Shown here: positions 1-8,000 of the stretch, piece by piece
How the letters are laid out: each line of letters begins with the position of its first letter
How positions within the stretch are numbered: position 1 is the stretch's first letter
Source: Planctomycetales bacterium
GTDB taxonomy: Bacteria; Planctomycetota; Planctomycetia; Isosphaerales; Isosphaeraceae
Direction of reading: 5' to 3'
DNA length: 55,537 nucleotides
Assembly: GCA_027449865.1 (NCBI GenBank)
Contig: DAIDKV010000256.1
Span: forward strand, 1 to 55,537
Notes under the pieces: model-generated
Databases searched by the model: none
Seen by the model: the letters and a program-made list of their open reading frames with translations, nothing else
Told to the model about the DNA's origin: nothing
Position numbers and translations under genes: made by a program

Positions 1-181
1 GATGCATGAGGGAAGATGAGGCCGGATCGAAGGACGGGGCCCGAGGGCTCCGGGTCGTAGAAGGTACGTTCAATGATAATCCGATACATGTGATGCCGTG
101 CCGCTCGGCCGACTAATATATAACGCTTGTTTTGGGTCTAGGCAGATTCGCGGTGCCAGGCGCTGGATTGGGGGCGTGACC

Positions 182-1366
182 ATGCGGGGATCAAATCATC
201 TGGGCGACGATCGGGGAGGACATCGGTTCCATGTTGTCGTCCTGGGGACCGGCCCAGTGGGGAAGACCTCGATGGTTCAGGCTTTGCTGGGCCGGTCGGC
301 CGGCGAGACGGGCGTAATCTCGGGGACGACGCCGGCAGGCCGATCCTTCACGCAGGCCGTCGAAGGGGTCGAGGGAATCCTTCTGCTGACCGACACGCCA
401 GGACTCGGCGAGGCTGGAGAGGAGGGAAGTCGTCGTGAGGCCGAGGCGGTCGAACTGGCGATTGGGGCTGACCTGCTCATCTTCGTCGTGGACCAGGACG
501 TTGGGCGAGCCGACCACCGCCTACTCGCCGAGATGGCCCGCGAAGGAAAGCGAATCCTTGTCGCCCTGAACAAGAAGGACCGGCTGAACGAGGACGATCG
601 GGCCGAGATCCTGACAAAGCTGCGTGAGCGGCTCGAGGGGCTGATCCCGGGCGAAGATGTGGTGGCAGTCTCGGCGTCTCCCTCGCCGGTGACGGTCCGG
701 ATTCGAAACCCAGACGGGACGAACACAACCAGCCTTGAGGAGGAACAGCCGGATCTGGAAGAACTTGAAGCAAGGGTTGTAGCGATTCTCCATCGCGAGG
801 GAGACACACTTCGCGCTGGCAACCTCCTGCTGCGGGCTCGTCGGCTGGAGCGGGCCGAGCGGGCGAGAGTCGCGGCCGATCGTCGGAAGCGGGCCGTCGA
901 AATCATCGAACAGCATCAATGGCTCGCCGCCGCGGCCGCGTTTGCCAACCCGTTGCTTGCCCTCGGCCCGATGGCCGCCGGAGCCGTCCAACTGCGAATG
1001 CTCAGCGAGATCGGAGCGGTCTACGATGTGGCTCTCTCTTCGGAGTACATCGAGCAGGTTGGCCGCCAGATGGCACATACCCTCTTCAAGCTGGGCTTCG
1101 CCGAGGCCGCGGCCAGCGTCCTCGGAGCGTTCCTCAAGTTCAACCCGGCTGGATTCCTCGCCGGTGGAACCGTCCAGGCGATCTCGATGGCCTACCTGAC
1201 CCGGCTCACGGGGGCCTCGTTCCTTGAGTACGTCGAGAAGGGGCAGGATTGGGGCGAGGGCGGAATGCAGGCCGCCCTCACCCGACATCTCGAAGAAACC
1301 CGTCGTGCGGACTGGCTGGCCGAGTTCGCCAAAGCTGTTCTGGCGCACTTCTTCCGGCGCAAGTAG
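182..1366 (+). CDS. GTPase with C-terminal DUF697 domain
   Basis: A 394-residue protein with a G domain followed by a hydrophobic DUF697 region. The P-loop is GTGPVGKTS (residues 22-30), G3 is DTPGLGE (71-77) and G4 is NKKD (130-133). Residues about 250-370 are helical and Ala/Gly-rich, as in DUF697 proteins related to YcjF, and probably associate with the inner membrane. The open frame runs upstream to a GTG at 98, but the ATG at 182 leaves a short, normal lead-in to the first G-domain strand and is preferred. It ends 16 bp from the convergent VOC gene. The G domain is certain from the motifs; the cellular role of DUF697 GTPases is not established, so none is assigned. Confidence 0.85.
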   Translation: MRGSNHLGDDRGGHRFHVVVLGTGPVGKTSMVQALLGRSAGETGVISGTTPAGRSFTQAVEGVEGILLLTDTPGLGEAGEEGSRREAEAVELAIGADLLIFVVDQDVGRADHRLLAEMAREGKRILVALNKKDRLNEDDRAEILTKLRERLEGLIPGEDVVAVSASPSPVTVRIRNPDGTNTTSLEEEQPDLEELEARVVAILHREGDTLRAGNLLLRARRLERAERARVAADRRKRAVEIIEQHQWLAAAAAFANPLLALGPMAAGAVQLRMLSEIGAVYDVALSSEYIEQVGRQMAHTLFKLGFAEAAASVLGAFLKFNPAGFLAGGTVQAISMAYLTRLTGASFLEYVEKGQDWGEGGMQAALTRHLEETRRADWLAEFAKAVLAHFFRRK

Positions 1367-1382
1367 ACGGGAGTATCGACCG

Positions 1383-1871
1383 TTATGCCTCGACGGTCGT
1401 CTCGACGCACTCCCCCGTCGAATTCGTCATCCGCTCCAGGATCTTCTCGTGAGGGACATCTTCGATATGGGTGGCGACTGACCACTTGTGTCCGAAGGGA
1501 TCGACGAGCATCCCCCAGCGGTCGCCCCAGAACATGTTGGTCGGCGGCATCGTCGGACTGGCGCCCGCCTCGACGGCTCTCGCGTAGAAGGCGTCGACGT
1601 CCTCTACGTACAGGAAGACCGAAACCGGCGAATGTCCCTGAGGGCCCGTCACGCCGTGCTCGGGAAACTCGTCGCACAGGAACAGCTTCGAGTCGCCGAA
1701 CTGCAACTCGGCATGTCCGATCATGTTCTCGCCCGACTTCGTCGGCATCTCCATCCGATAAACTTCCACAGCACCAAAGGCCCGGTTGTAAAAGTCGATG
1801 GCCTCGGCCGCTCCTCGGACCACCAGACTTGGCGTGATCGTGTGGAACCCCTCTCGTATCGCCTTTACCAT
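1383..1871 (-). CDS. VOC superfamily (glyoxalase/PhnB-like) protein
   Basis: A 162-residue protein with the vicinal-oxygen-chelate fold signature: TPSLVVRGAAEAIDFYNRAF near the N-terminus, YRMEMPT, HAELQFGDSKLFLCDE and a C-terminal WGDRWGMLVDPFGHKWSVAT segment. This order is typical of PhnB-like glyoxalase/bleomycin-resistance-fold proteins, which are cytoplasmic. Substrate cannot be told from sequence. The ATG at 1871 is chosen over the upstream start at 1895 because a GAGG/AGGTGGG purine tract precedes it on the minus strand and homologues begin MVKAIREG-like. It is convergent with the GTPase and divergent from the PHA-granule-like gene. Confidence 0.85.
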   Translation of the reverse strand: MVKAIREGFHTITPSLVVRGAAEAIDFYNRAFGAVEVYRMEMPTKSGENMIGHAELQFGDSKLFLCDEFPEHGVTGPQGHSPVSVFLYVEDVDAFYARAVEAGASPTMPPTNMFWGDRWGMLVDPFGHKWSVATHIEDVPHEKILERMTNSTGECVETTVEA

Positions 1872-1988
1872 GATCCCACCTCTCTCTCTCCTCAAAGACC
1901 GCCAGCCAAATCTGTTCGCTCGAACAGATGGCCACTCTGGCGGGGTTATTGAAACGAGAGATCAACCTTTTGTCAACGCGTGTACAGT

Positions 1989-2040
1989 AAAATCGAGACC
2001 GGATCGATTTTTTCTCGACTTCCTCATAAAAAGGGATAAT
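1989..2040. promoter_or_regulatory. Inverted repeat and -10-like box in divergent spacer
   Basis: In the 287-bp divergent spacer (1872-2158), AAAATCGA (1989-1996) and TCGATTTT (2004-2011) form a perfect 8-bp inverted repeat with a 7-nt centre. A GATAAT box lies at 2035-2040 inside a short GGGATAATCCC palindrome, reading towards the gene at 2159. This is AT-rich for the genome. It could be an operator with the promoter of the downstream gene, or a weak hairpin; the -35 is not convincing. Confidence 0.3.
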
Positions 2041-2158
2041 CCCTCGAGGGGTGTCGGTTTTCTCAAATCCGATCGCTGGCACCCGGGTTGCGGATGGAGA
2101 GGATGTTGCGTCGAGGAGAGAGGCGCAACGACGGACCCACAGGCGAGGTGAGACAAAG

Positions 2159-2446
2159 ATGGCAAGACTGAATATTTCGGTAGAGCACCGACAGACACCG
2201 GAGGCCGCGCAGGCGAAGTTTGAGGCCGGTATCGAGGAAGCGATCGGTCGATTTGGATCGTGGATTGAGGAGGTAGACTGGTCCGAGGACCGTCAGACGG
2301 CGACCATCCGAGGAGCTGGTTACGAGGTCCGACTCTGGTATGATGAGCGCCATCTGCATGCGAGTGGGCAGATCCCCCTGGCCTGGAAGTTGATTGAGCC
2401 GGCCGTGCGCGGGCACATCCAGCGGATGATTACGGGCCCTGCGTGA
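2159..2446 (+). CDS. Small polyhydroxyalkanoate-system-like protein (PHA_gran_rgn type)
   Basis: A 95-residue soluble protein beginning MARLNISVEHRQTPEAAQAK. Length and pattern (N-terminal beta strand, helix with EAGIEEAIGRF, two strands, then a helix near LIEPAVRGHIQRMI) fit the polyhydroxyalkanoic-acid-system family (PF09650 type), small proteins first linked to PHA granules. The ATG at 2159 follows a GGCGAGGTGAG tract; the longer frame from 2051 lacks a good start context. No other PHA gene is visible nearby, so the functional link is only by family resemblance. Confidence 0.55.
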   Translation: MARLNISVEHRQTPEAAQAKFEAGIEEAIGRFGSWIEEVDWSEDRQTATIRGAGYEVRLWYDERHLHASGQIPLAWKLIEPAVRGHIQRMITGPA

Positions 2447-2525
2447 ACTCAAGATCTCCGGGCGTACGAAGATCGGGCCGGGGAGAAGATCCGGCCGATG
2501 CGAGCCCCTCGCGTGATCCGTAGGG

Positions 2526-2810
2526 TCAGGCCGTGGTGCCGTTGGCGGTCGAGAAATGAGGGGTGGTCGATGGCTCCGTGTCACCCGCGGTGGTGCTATT
2601 TTGACTGGCCTCGGCCATCGCGTCCTGCATTGCCTCAACACGCTCGCCAACTCGACGGGCAGCGGCCGTGTAGGCATCGCCGACAGCGGTTCCAGCGGCG
2701 GCCAGGATCGGGGCCGCCTTCGCCTTGAGTTTGTCGTAGTTTTTTACGGCAACCGCGCCGGCAATGGCGCCCCCGCAAAGGAAGAGGAGTTCAGACCGTG
2801 TTACGGGCAT
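2526..2810 (-). CDS. Small protein with N-terminal membrane segment, unknown
   Basis: A 94-residue protein. After MPVTRSELLF comes a Gly/Ala-rich hydrophobic segment (LFLCGGAIAGAVAVKNY, about residues 9-25), then an amphipathic Ala/Lys helix with AAAGTAVGDAYTAAARRVGE and a polar Ser/Thr tail. The layout resembles small YtxH-like or phasin-like membrane-anchored coiled proteins, but I do not recognise a family. The ATG at 2810 is preferred to the longer frame from 2924, which would overlap the end of the upstream gene. It lies 110 bp after the 162-residue gene on the same strand and may be co-transcribed. Confidence 0.55.
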   Translation of the reverse strand: MPVTRSELLFLCGGAIAGAVAVKNYDKLKAKAAPILAAAGTAVGDAYTAAARRVGERVEAMQDAMAEASQNSTTAGDTEPSTTPHFSTANGTTA

Positions 2811-2920
2811 CCCAGGATTCCTTTCGTCCAGTGGCTCGCGGATGACGAGGCCAGCGCCCCAGACCGTCCTAGAGCGACCCCGTCGATACATCCTGATTTT
2901 CGGTCCAGGATCGCCACGGC

Positions 2921-3409
2921 TCAACCCTTCTTCCGGGACGAGGGGCGTGCGGTCTTATGCGTCGGCCCGCCAGTGGCCCGTTTCGACCTTGTCCGACGAG
3001 GCTTTGTCTCGTGATCCTGGGACTCTGCGTGCTCGTGAAGGCCGGTCCCATTACCGAGGGCATGCGCCTCGTCATCCTCCTGGATTTCATGTTCCTCCAT
3101 CATCTCGTGATGCCAGCCGAAAGCCTGGTCACGTGCCGCCCTCCCGCCGTCGATCAGGCCGTGAACCAGCGCGTTTTCCTTTGGCACAACATGGACGACC
3201 ATCATTACGGGGAGGGTCACGCCGAAAGACACAGCATAGGAAGTGTTGTAGATGATCCGACTGAGAAAACGGCCGGTGGCGGGGAATACCGCGCCGACGC
3301 TCAACTGGGTCTCGTGGGTTCCATCCGCAAGTGAGTCGAAGTCCGATTCCGCGTGGTCCTCAGCGTGGTCGAGCGTTGCCACGGAATCCCTCAAAGCGTG
3401 TACTGCCAT
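2921..3409 (-). CDS. Conserved-looking protein of unknown function, His/Glu-rich tail
   Basis: A 162-residue protein with no recognised domain. Residues about 1-35 are acidic; a hydrophobic stretch, IIYNTSYAVSFGVTLPVMMVVHVVP, at about 52-76 may be one membrane helix or an amphipathic helix; residues 85-125 are rich in His, Glu and Asp; the tail is Lys/Arg/Ser/Thr-rich. It starts divergently from topB with 266 bp between them and precedes the 94-residue gene on the same strand. Coding is supported by frame length and a sensible domain-like layout, not by homology. Confidence 0.5.
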   Translation of the reverse strand: MAVHALRDSVATLDHAEDHAESDFDSLADGTHETQLSVGAVFPATGRFLSRIIYNTSYAVSFGVTLPVMMVVHVVPKENALVHGLIDGGRAARDQAFGWHHEMMEEHEIQEDDEAHALGNGTGLHEHAESQDHETKPRRTRSKRATGGPTHKTARPSSRKKG

Positions 3410-3604
3410 CGGAGTGCCTCATATCCCGGCGGGCCGCGCCGATTGTCGTACCCGTCGCCCAGACGATCCGTCCGGGCTGAGCCGTCATCGCGGGATCGTC
3501 CCGAACTTGCACCAGCTCAAGCCAATTTCAAGCAAATCGTGTGCCACAGAAGTCGGTTCGGAGTGACTCGAGGCTTGTGAGTCCGCGCGACCCGATGATT
3601 TCCC

Positions 3605-3632
3605 TTGGTTTATGGAACGGATTCTGTACAAT
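3605..3632 (+). promoter_or_regulatory. Candidate sigma-70-type promoter of topB
   Basis: TTGGTT (3605-3610) and TACAAT (3627-3632) are separated by 16 bp and lie about 45 bp upstream of the topB ATG, in an AT-rich patch. Purely a pattern match. Confidence 0.4.
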
Positions 3633-3675
3633 CGAATAGTTGTGATCGAGGAGTGGATCGCGGAGGTGGGCTCCG

Positions 3676-6216
3676 ATGAAAGTGGTTCTGGCCGAGAAGC
3701 CGTCGGTTGCGCGGGAATTGGCGACATTCCTGGGAGCCTCGACGCGCCGCGAGGGCTACCTCGAAGGTAATGGGTATCGCGTAACCTGGGCTCTTGGACA
3801 TTTGGCGATACTGAAGGAGCCACAGGATTACGACCCGACCTTGAAGCGTTGGACAGTCGAGTCTCTGCCAATTGTCCCCGATCGGTTCGAGATCAAGGCG
3901 ATTGAGGAGGGAGGCGCGCGAAAGCAACTGTCGGTTGTCAGGAAACTCTTCCGTGAGGCAGACGAGTTGATCTGTGCGACCGATGCTGGCCGTGAGGGAG
4001 AGCTGATTTTCCGGTATATTCAGGAGTTGGTCGGATGTGTTGGTAAGCCCGCACGCCGGCTCTGGCTGAGTTCGCTGACCGAATCGGCCATTCGTGACGC
4101 CTTCCGACGGCTACGTCCGCTCTCGGATTACGATGACCTCTACGCCGCGGCGCGGAGTCGGAGCGAGGCCGACTGGATTGTCGGGTTGAACGCGACCCGG
4201 TACTACACGGTCTCGCACCGGTCGAGCGGCGTGCTGTGGAGTGTCGGACGAGTGCAGACGCCCGTCCTCGCTCTGATCGTTCGCCGTGACGACGAGATCC
4301 GGACCTTCCGCCCCGAGTCGTTCTGGGAGCTGTTGACGAGGTTTCGGGACGTCACCTTCAAGTTCGCTGGCGACCGCTTCACTCGCGAGGAGGATGCTCA
4401 CGCGGTTCTCGATCGAATCCTCGGACAGCCCCTTGCCGTCCGGGGTGTTGAGCGGAAGCGCGAGCGAGTTGCTCCTCCGCAGTTGTATGACCTGACTGAG
4501 CTTCAGCGCGACATGAACCGGCGATACGGGATGTCGGCCGACGCGACGCTCAAGGTTGCGCAATCGCTTTACGAGGACAAGCTCATTAGCTATCCGAGGA
4601 CCGATTCGCGGCATCTTGGGGACGACATGAAGGGGCAGATCCCTGTTATCCTGGAGGAACTTCGCCCGCTCCGATCAGCAGAGATCGGCCGGCTTGACCT
4701 TTCAATGCTGACCTTTACCGGCCGGATTATCAACAACTCGAAAGTTCGCGACCATCATGCGATCATCCCGACGGGAAAGCGTCCGGGAAGTCTCGGTTCA
4801 CCGGCGCAGAAGGTGTTTGACGCCGTGGTCACTCGGCTGATCGCCGTCTTCTATCCGGCGTGCTTGAAGGAGATCACAACGATTCATGCGTCCTCGGAGG
4901 ATGTTCCTTTCCGAGCCCGCGGTGTCCGTGTGCTCGATCCCGGATGGACCGTTCTCTATCCGCGCCGGGAGGACGACCACAAGGAAGGGGATGATGAGCA
5001 GGATCTGCCCGAGTTTCGGGTCGGAGAAAGCGGTCCGCATGAACCGTTTGTTCGCCGGGGCGAGACGTCACCTTCGAAGCCGTTTACCGAGAACACCCTC
5101 CTTGGAGCGATGGAAACGGCCGGCAAGCTCGTCGAGGAAGAACACCTAAAAGAAGCTCTGAAGGAGCGAGGGCTCGGGACCCCGGCCACGCGTGCGGCTA
5201 TCATCGAAACATTGATCGACCGCGGCTACATCGTTCGCGAGGGGAAGACGCTCATCGCGACGGACCTGGGCCGATACCTCGTAGCGATTGTCCGGAACCG
5301 CGCGCTGAAGAGTCCCGAGCTGACTGGCGACTGGGAAGCGAAGCTTCGTCAGATCGAGCGCGGCCAATTCGGTCGTGGACCCTTCATGGCGGAGATTGTC
5401 CGTTACACCGGCGAAGTCATTCGATCGGGTGAAGAGGCCGCGATCGACACTAGCCGCCTGGGCGACTGTCCGAGGTGCGGACGACCCGTCATCGAGGGGA
5501 AGCGTGGATATGGCTGTTCGGGATGGCGTGACGGATGTCCGTTCGTACTCTGGCGCGAGTACCGCGGCCTTGAGCTGGGCGAGGAGAAGATCCGGGAACT
5601 GCTTCAGCACCGGGTTCTACTCCATCCGCTGACCATCGAGGGTACAGGGGCCTTCCTCTTGCAATTGCTCGAATCAGGCACGCTCGTCGAGGTTCCCGTG
5701 CCGACGGGCGGACCGCGCCGATTGGGTGCGAAGTCGGGGGGATCGGAGCGAAGAAGACGAGGGAAGTCGGGAGGCCGTGCGGCCCCTCATTCGAAGGTGG
5801 GCGATGCAGGGAGTCCTTCGCCGGAGGGCCCGGCCTCTTCCAGGCCGCGACGATCGCGGAAGCCGAAGACCTCGGAGGAAGCTGGAGATACGCCGATTTC
5901 GGGCGAGGGCTTCCGCAACGTCGCGCTGGGAACCTGCCCGCTCTGTGGCTCGGAAGTGATCGAACAGGCGAAGTCGTTCGGCTGCAAGGGTTGGCGGAGG
6001 GGGTGCAAGTTCGCGATCTGGAAGACGATTGCCGGCAAGGCGATCGGCGTCCGAACGGCGCAGGCGCTTCTGCGAGACGGGCAGACTTCCGTTCTCCATG
6101 GCTTCCGGTCGAAGTCCGGCAAGCCATTCGAAGCTCGCCTCAGACTGGACGAGGGTCAGGTCCGGTTCGACTTCGACGACCAAAACCGGAAGCCGTGCCG
6201 CCCCCCGGGATCGTGA
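3676..6216 (+). CDS. topB: DNA topoisomerase III (type IA)
   Basis: An 846-residue type IA topoisomerase that breaks and rejoins single strands, decatenating DNA. The Toprim domain starts MKVVLAEKPSVAREL and carries DAGREGELIFRY (103-114). The catalytic tyrosine is Tyr306 in LISYPRTDSRHL. GVLWSVGRVQTPVLALI is the usual motif just before the central domains. The C-terminus has two topoisomerase-type zinc motifs: CPRCGRPVIEG...GYGCSGWRDGC near 600 and CPLCGSEVIEQ...FGCKGWRRGC near 750, joined by a basic Ser/Arg/Lys linker. That is longer than the E. coli enzyme (about 650 residues), because of the zinc repeats. The ATG follows GGAGGTGGGCTCCG. The gene stands alone. Confidence 0.96.
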   Translation: MKVVLAEKPSVARELATFLGASTRREGYLEGNGYRVTWALGHLAILKEPQDYDPTLKRWTVESLPIVPDRFEIKAIEEGGARKQLSVVRKLFREADELICATDAGREGELIFRYIQELVGCVGKPARRLWLSSLTESAIRDAFRRLRPLSDYDDLYAAARSRSEADWIVGLNATRYYTVSHRSSGVLWSVGRVQTPVLALIVRRDDEIRTFRPESFWELLTRFRDVTFKFAGDRFTREEDAHAVLDRILGQPLAVRGVERKRERVAPPQLYDLTELQRDMNRRYGMSADATLKVAQSLYEDKLISYPRTDSRHLGDDMKGQIPVILEELRPLRSAEIGRLDLSMLTFTGRIINNSKVRDHHAIIPTGKRPGSLGSPAQKVFDAVVTRLIAVFYPACLKEITTIHASSEDVPFRARGVRVLDPGWTVLYPRREDDHKEGDDEQDLPEFRVGESGPHEPFVRRGETSPSKPFTENTLLGAMETAGKLVEEEHLKEALKERGLGTPATRAAIIETLIDRGYIVREGKTLIATDLGRYLVAIVRNRALKSPELTGDWEAKLRQIERGQFGRGPFMAEIVRYTGEVIRSGEEAAIDTSRLGDCPRCGRPVIEGKRGYGCSGWRDGCPFVLWREYRGLELGEEKIRELLQHRVLLHPLTIEGTGAFLLQLLESGTLVEVPVPTGGPRRLGAKSGGSERRRRGKSGGRAAPHSKVGDAGSPSPEGPASSRPRRSRKPKTSEEAGDTPISGEGFRNVALGTCPLCGSEVIEQAKSFGCKGWRRGCKFAIWKTIAGKAIGVRTAQALLRDGQTSVLHGFRSKSGKPFEARLRLDEGQVRFDFDDQNRKPCRPPGS

Positions 6217-6381
6217 ACGCTCTCCAGATTTCTTCCGGAAGTCCCGTCGCCGAATCGCCTCGACACGATAGGAAAGCGATCGAGGGTCCTTCTGACGCTA
6301 TCGGGGCCGCTGAAGAGTCTTACCGACTGCAGTCATCGGGGAAACTTTGAATGCGACTATCGGTGGCCAGAGGTTGAGTCC

Positions 6382-6419
6382 GGCGAGGGGCCTGATTGGG
6401 CCGATCAAGGCCCCTCGCC
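6382..6419. terminator. Bidirectional hairpin between topB and the DUF1501 gene
   Basis: GGCGAGGGGCC (6382-6392) pairs perfectly with GGCCCCTCGCC (6409-6419); a further TGAT/ATCA pairing inside extends the stem past a single bulge. It sits in the 272-bp gap between two convergent genes, so it can end both transcripts. Only weak T runs follow. Confidence 0.6.
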
Positions 6420-6488
6420 GAGTTTGCCTCTTCCACAAGTCTCCATCGCTTCCAAGCGAGAGAAGCGCGCGCACGGAAATGTTACGGC

Positions 6489-7874
6489 TTAGATCGAGGC
6501 TGCGGTGTAAATCGGCTCGATCACCTGGCCAGCACAGAGTCGTATCGGCCGACCGAAGCGATCACGGAGTTCCGTGGACGGATCCACTCCGAGGGCGGTG
6601 TAAAGCGTGGCGGCGAGGTCGGGCGGGCTAAACGATCTTGTAACCGGATGCGCTCCCAGGCGGTCGGACTTGCCAATGGCCTGCCCACCCACGACACCGC
6701 CTCCGGCAAAGATCGCCGGGAAGACAAAAGGCCAGTGGTCGCGGCCCGGGACGGCACCTGGGGTAAGTTCAGAGATTCTGGGCGTTCGGCCGAACTCGCC
6801 CAGCATCACGATCAACGTCTCCTCGAGCAGGCCGCGAGCGGCCATGTCGTCGAGCAGCGCCGAGACACCACGATCGAGCCTCGGGAGCAAGTCATTCTTC
6901 AAACGTGGGAAGTTGGCAACGTGCGTATCCCAGGTCTGGACGATACCCATCGTCGCCTGAACGACTGGGACACCAGCCTCGACGAGACGTCGGCCGATCA
7001 AAAGGGACCGGCCGAAGAGGTTGTCACCGTAGCGCTCGATCAGGCGAGGATCCTCGCGGGAGAGGTCCAGCGCCCGGCCGACCTCGCCATTACAGAGCAT
7101 CGCCAGCGCTGCGTCTTGCTGGCCGAGGAATGGGTCGTTCGATGCCGGGTGGGTACATTGCGCCAGAAGATGGCGGCGACGATGTAATCGGTCGGGATCG
7201 AGACCTGGCGCCATCGCCAAACTCTCATCGCGTCGATCGGGGCGATTCGGGTCGAGTCGGATCTGCCAGGGATCGTGCCGGGGTCCGAGGAACCCGGCGT
7301 CTTGGCCTGGCCAGGTTAGCGGTCCCTCGATCAGCCGCATGGGCAGCGAGACTCCGTCCGGGATTCCGTCGCCGCGTGGACGAACCTGATTAATTACCGC
7401 TCCAAAACAGGGGAAATCGTCGCGAGAGGCGACTCGGTCAAGGTCAGAGGCTCCTCGGGGACGAGACGGATGGCCAGTCAGCACCCGATGCACGGCGACC
7501 AGGTGGTTCCCCTCGGGGTGCGACATCGTCCTGACGATTGCCAGCCGATCAAGCCGCGCCGCCAGTCCCGGCAGGTGCTCACAGATCTCGAGCCCGGGCA
7601 CGGACGTCTGGATCGGTCGAAACTCGCCGCGCATCGCGTCGGGGGCCTCAGGCTTCATGTCGAACGAGTCGTGCTGGCCAAGTCCGCCACTGAGCAAGAT
7701 GACCATCACCGACCGAACACGACGCGGGCCTGAGGCTGAGGTGCCCGCCGAGGCCGCCCGCGCGGCGAGCCATTGCGGCAACCCGAGTCCGAGTAGTCCC
7801 GAGTATCCTGCCTGGACGAAGGCCCGCCGTGAGATCGTGATGCCTGATTCCTGTCCCGCTCTTCTCACTCCCAT
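6489..7874 (-). CDS. DUF1501 domain protein with Tat signal
   Basis: A 461-residue exported protein. The N-terminus has a twin-arginine motif (ISRRAFVQAG) followed by GYSGLLGLGLPQWLAARAA, a Tat signal. The body matches the DUF1501 family, a sulfatase-like alkaline-phosphatase-fold group abundant in planctomycetes: MVILLSGGLGQHDSFDMKPE, HLPGLAARLDRLAIVRTMSH, MLGEFGRTPRISELTPG and GRDHWPFVFPAIFAGGGVVGG. The start at 7874 is set by an AGGAGG 7 nt upstream; the frame continues to 7913 without such a site. In many planctomycetes DUF1501 genes pair with DUF1549/DUF1553 cytochrome-type genes; here the gene is alone. Function is not established. Confidence 0.9.
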   Translation of the reverse strand: MGVRRAGQESGITISRRAFVQAGYSGLLGLGLPQWLAARAASAGTSASGPRRVRSVMVILLSGGLGQHDSFDMKPEAPDAMRGEFRPIQTSVPGLEICEHLPGLAARLDRLAIVRTMSHPEGNHLVAVHRVLTGHPSRPRGASDLDRVASRDDFPCFGAVINQVRPRGDGIPDGVSLPMRLIEGPLTWPGQDAGFLGPRHDPWQIRLDPNRPDRRDESLAMAPGLDPDRLHRRRHLLAQCTHPASNDPFLGQQDAALAMLCNGEVGRALDLSREDPRLIERYGDNLFGRSLLIGRRLVEAGVPVVQATMGIVQTWDTHVANFPRLKNDLLPRLDRGVSALLDDMAARGLLEETLIVMLGEFGRTPRISELTPGAVPGRDHWPFVFPAIFAGGGVVGGQAIGKSDRLGAHPVTRSFSPPDLAATLYTALGVDPSTELRDRFGRPIRLCAGQVIEPIYTAASI

Positions 7875-8000
7875 GCGGAAGCCTCCTGACACGGAACCCG
7901 CTTCCCAACCCAACTCCTAAACTCAAGTATCCACCGTAAGTTTAACATTTAGTGAAGCAGAAAGATAGCGAACTTGTCGCGCGGCGCCGATCGGTTGGGT

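Noticed and set aside
1-181. GTG-started extension of the first GTPase
   Set aside because: The extra 28 residues are basic and unrelated to the G domain; ATG 182 is the better start. Nothing else is seen in the first 97 bases.
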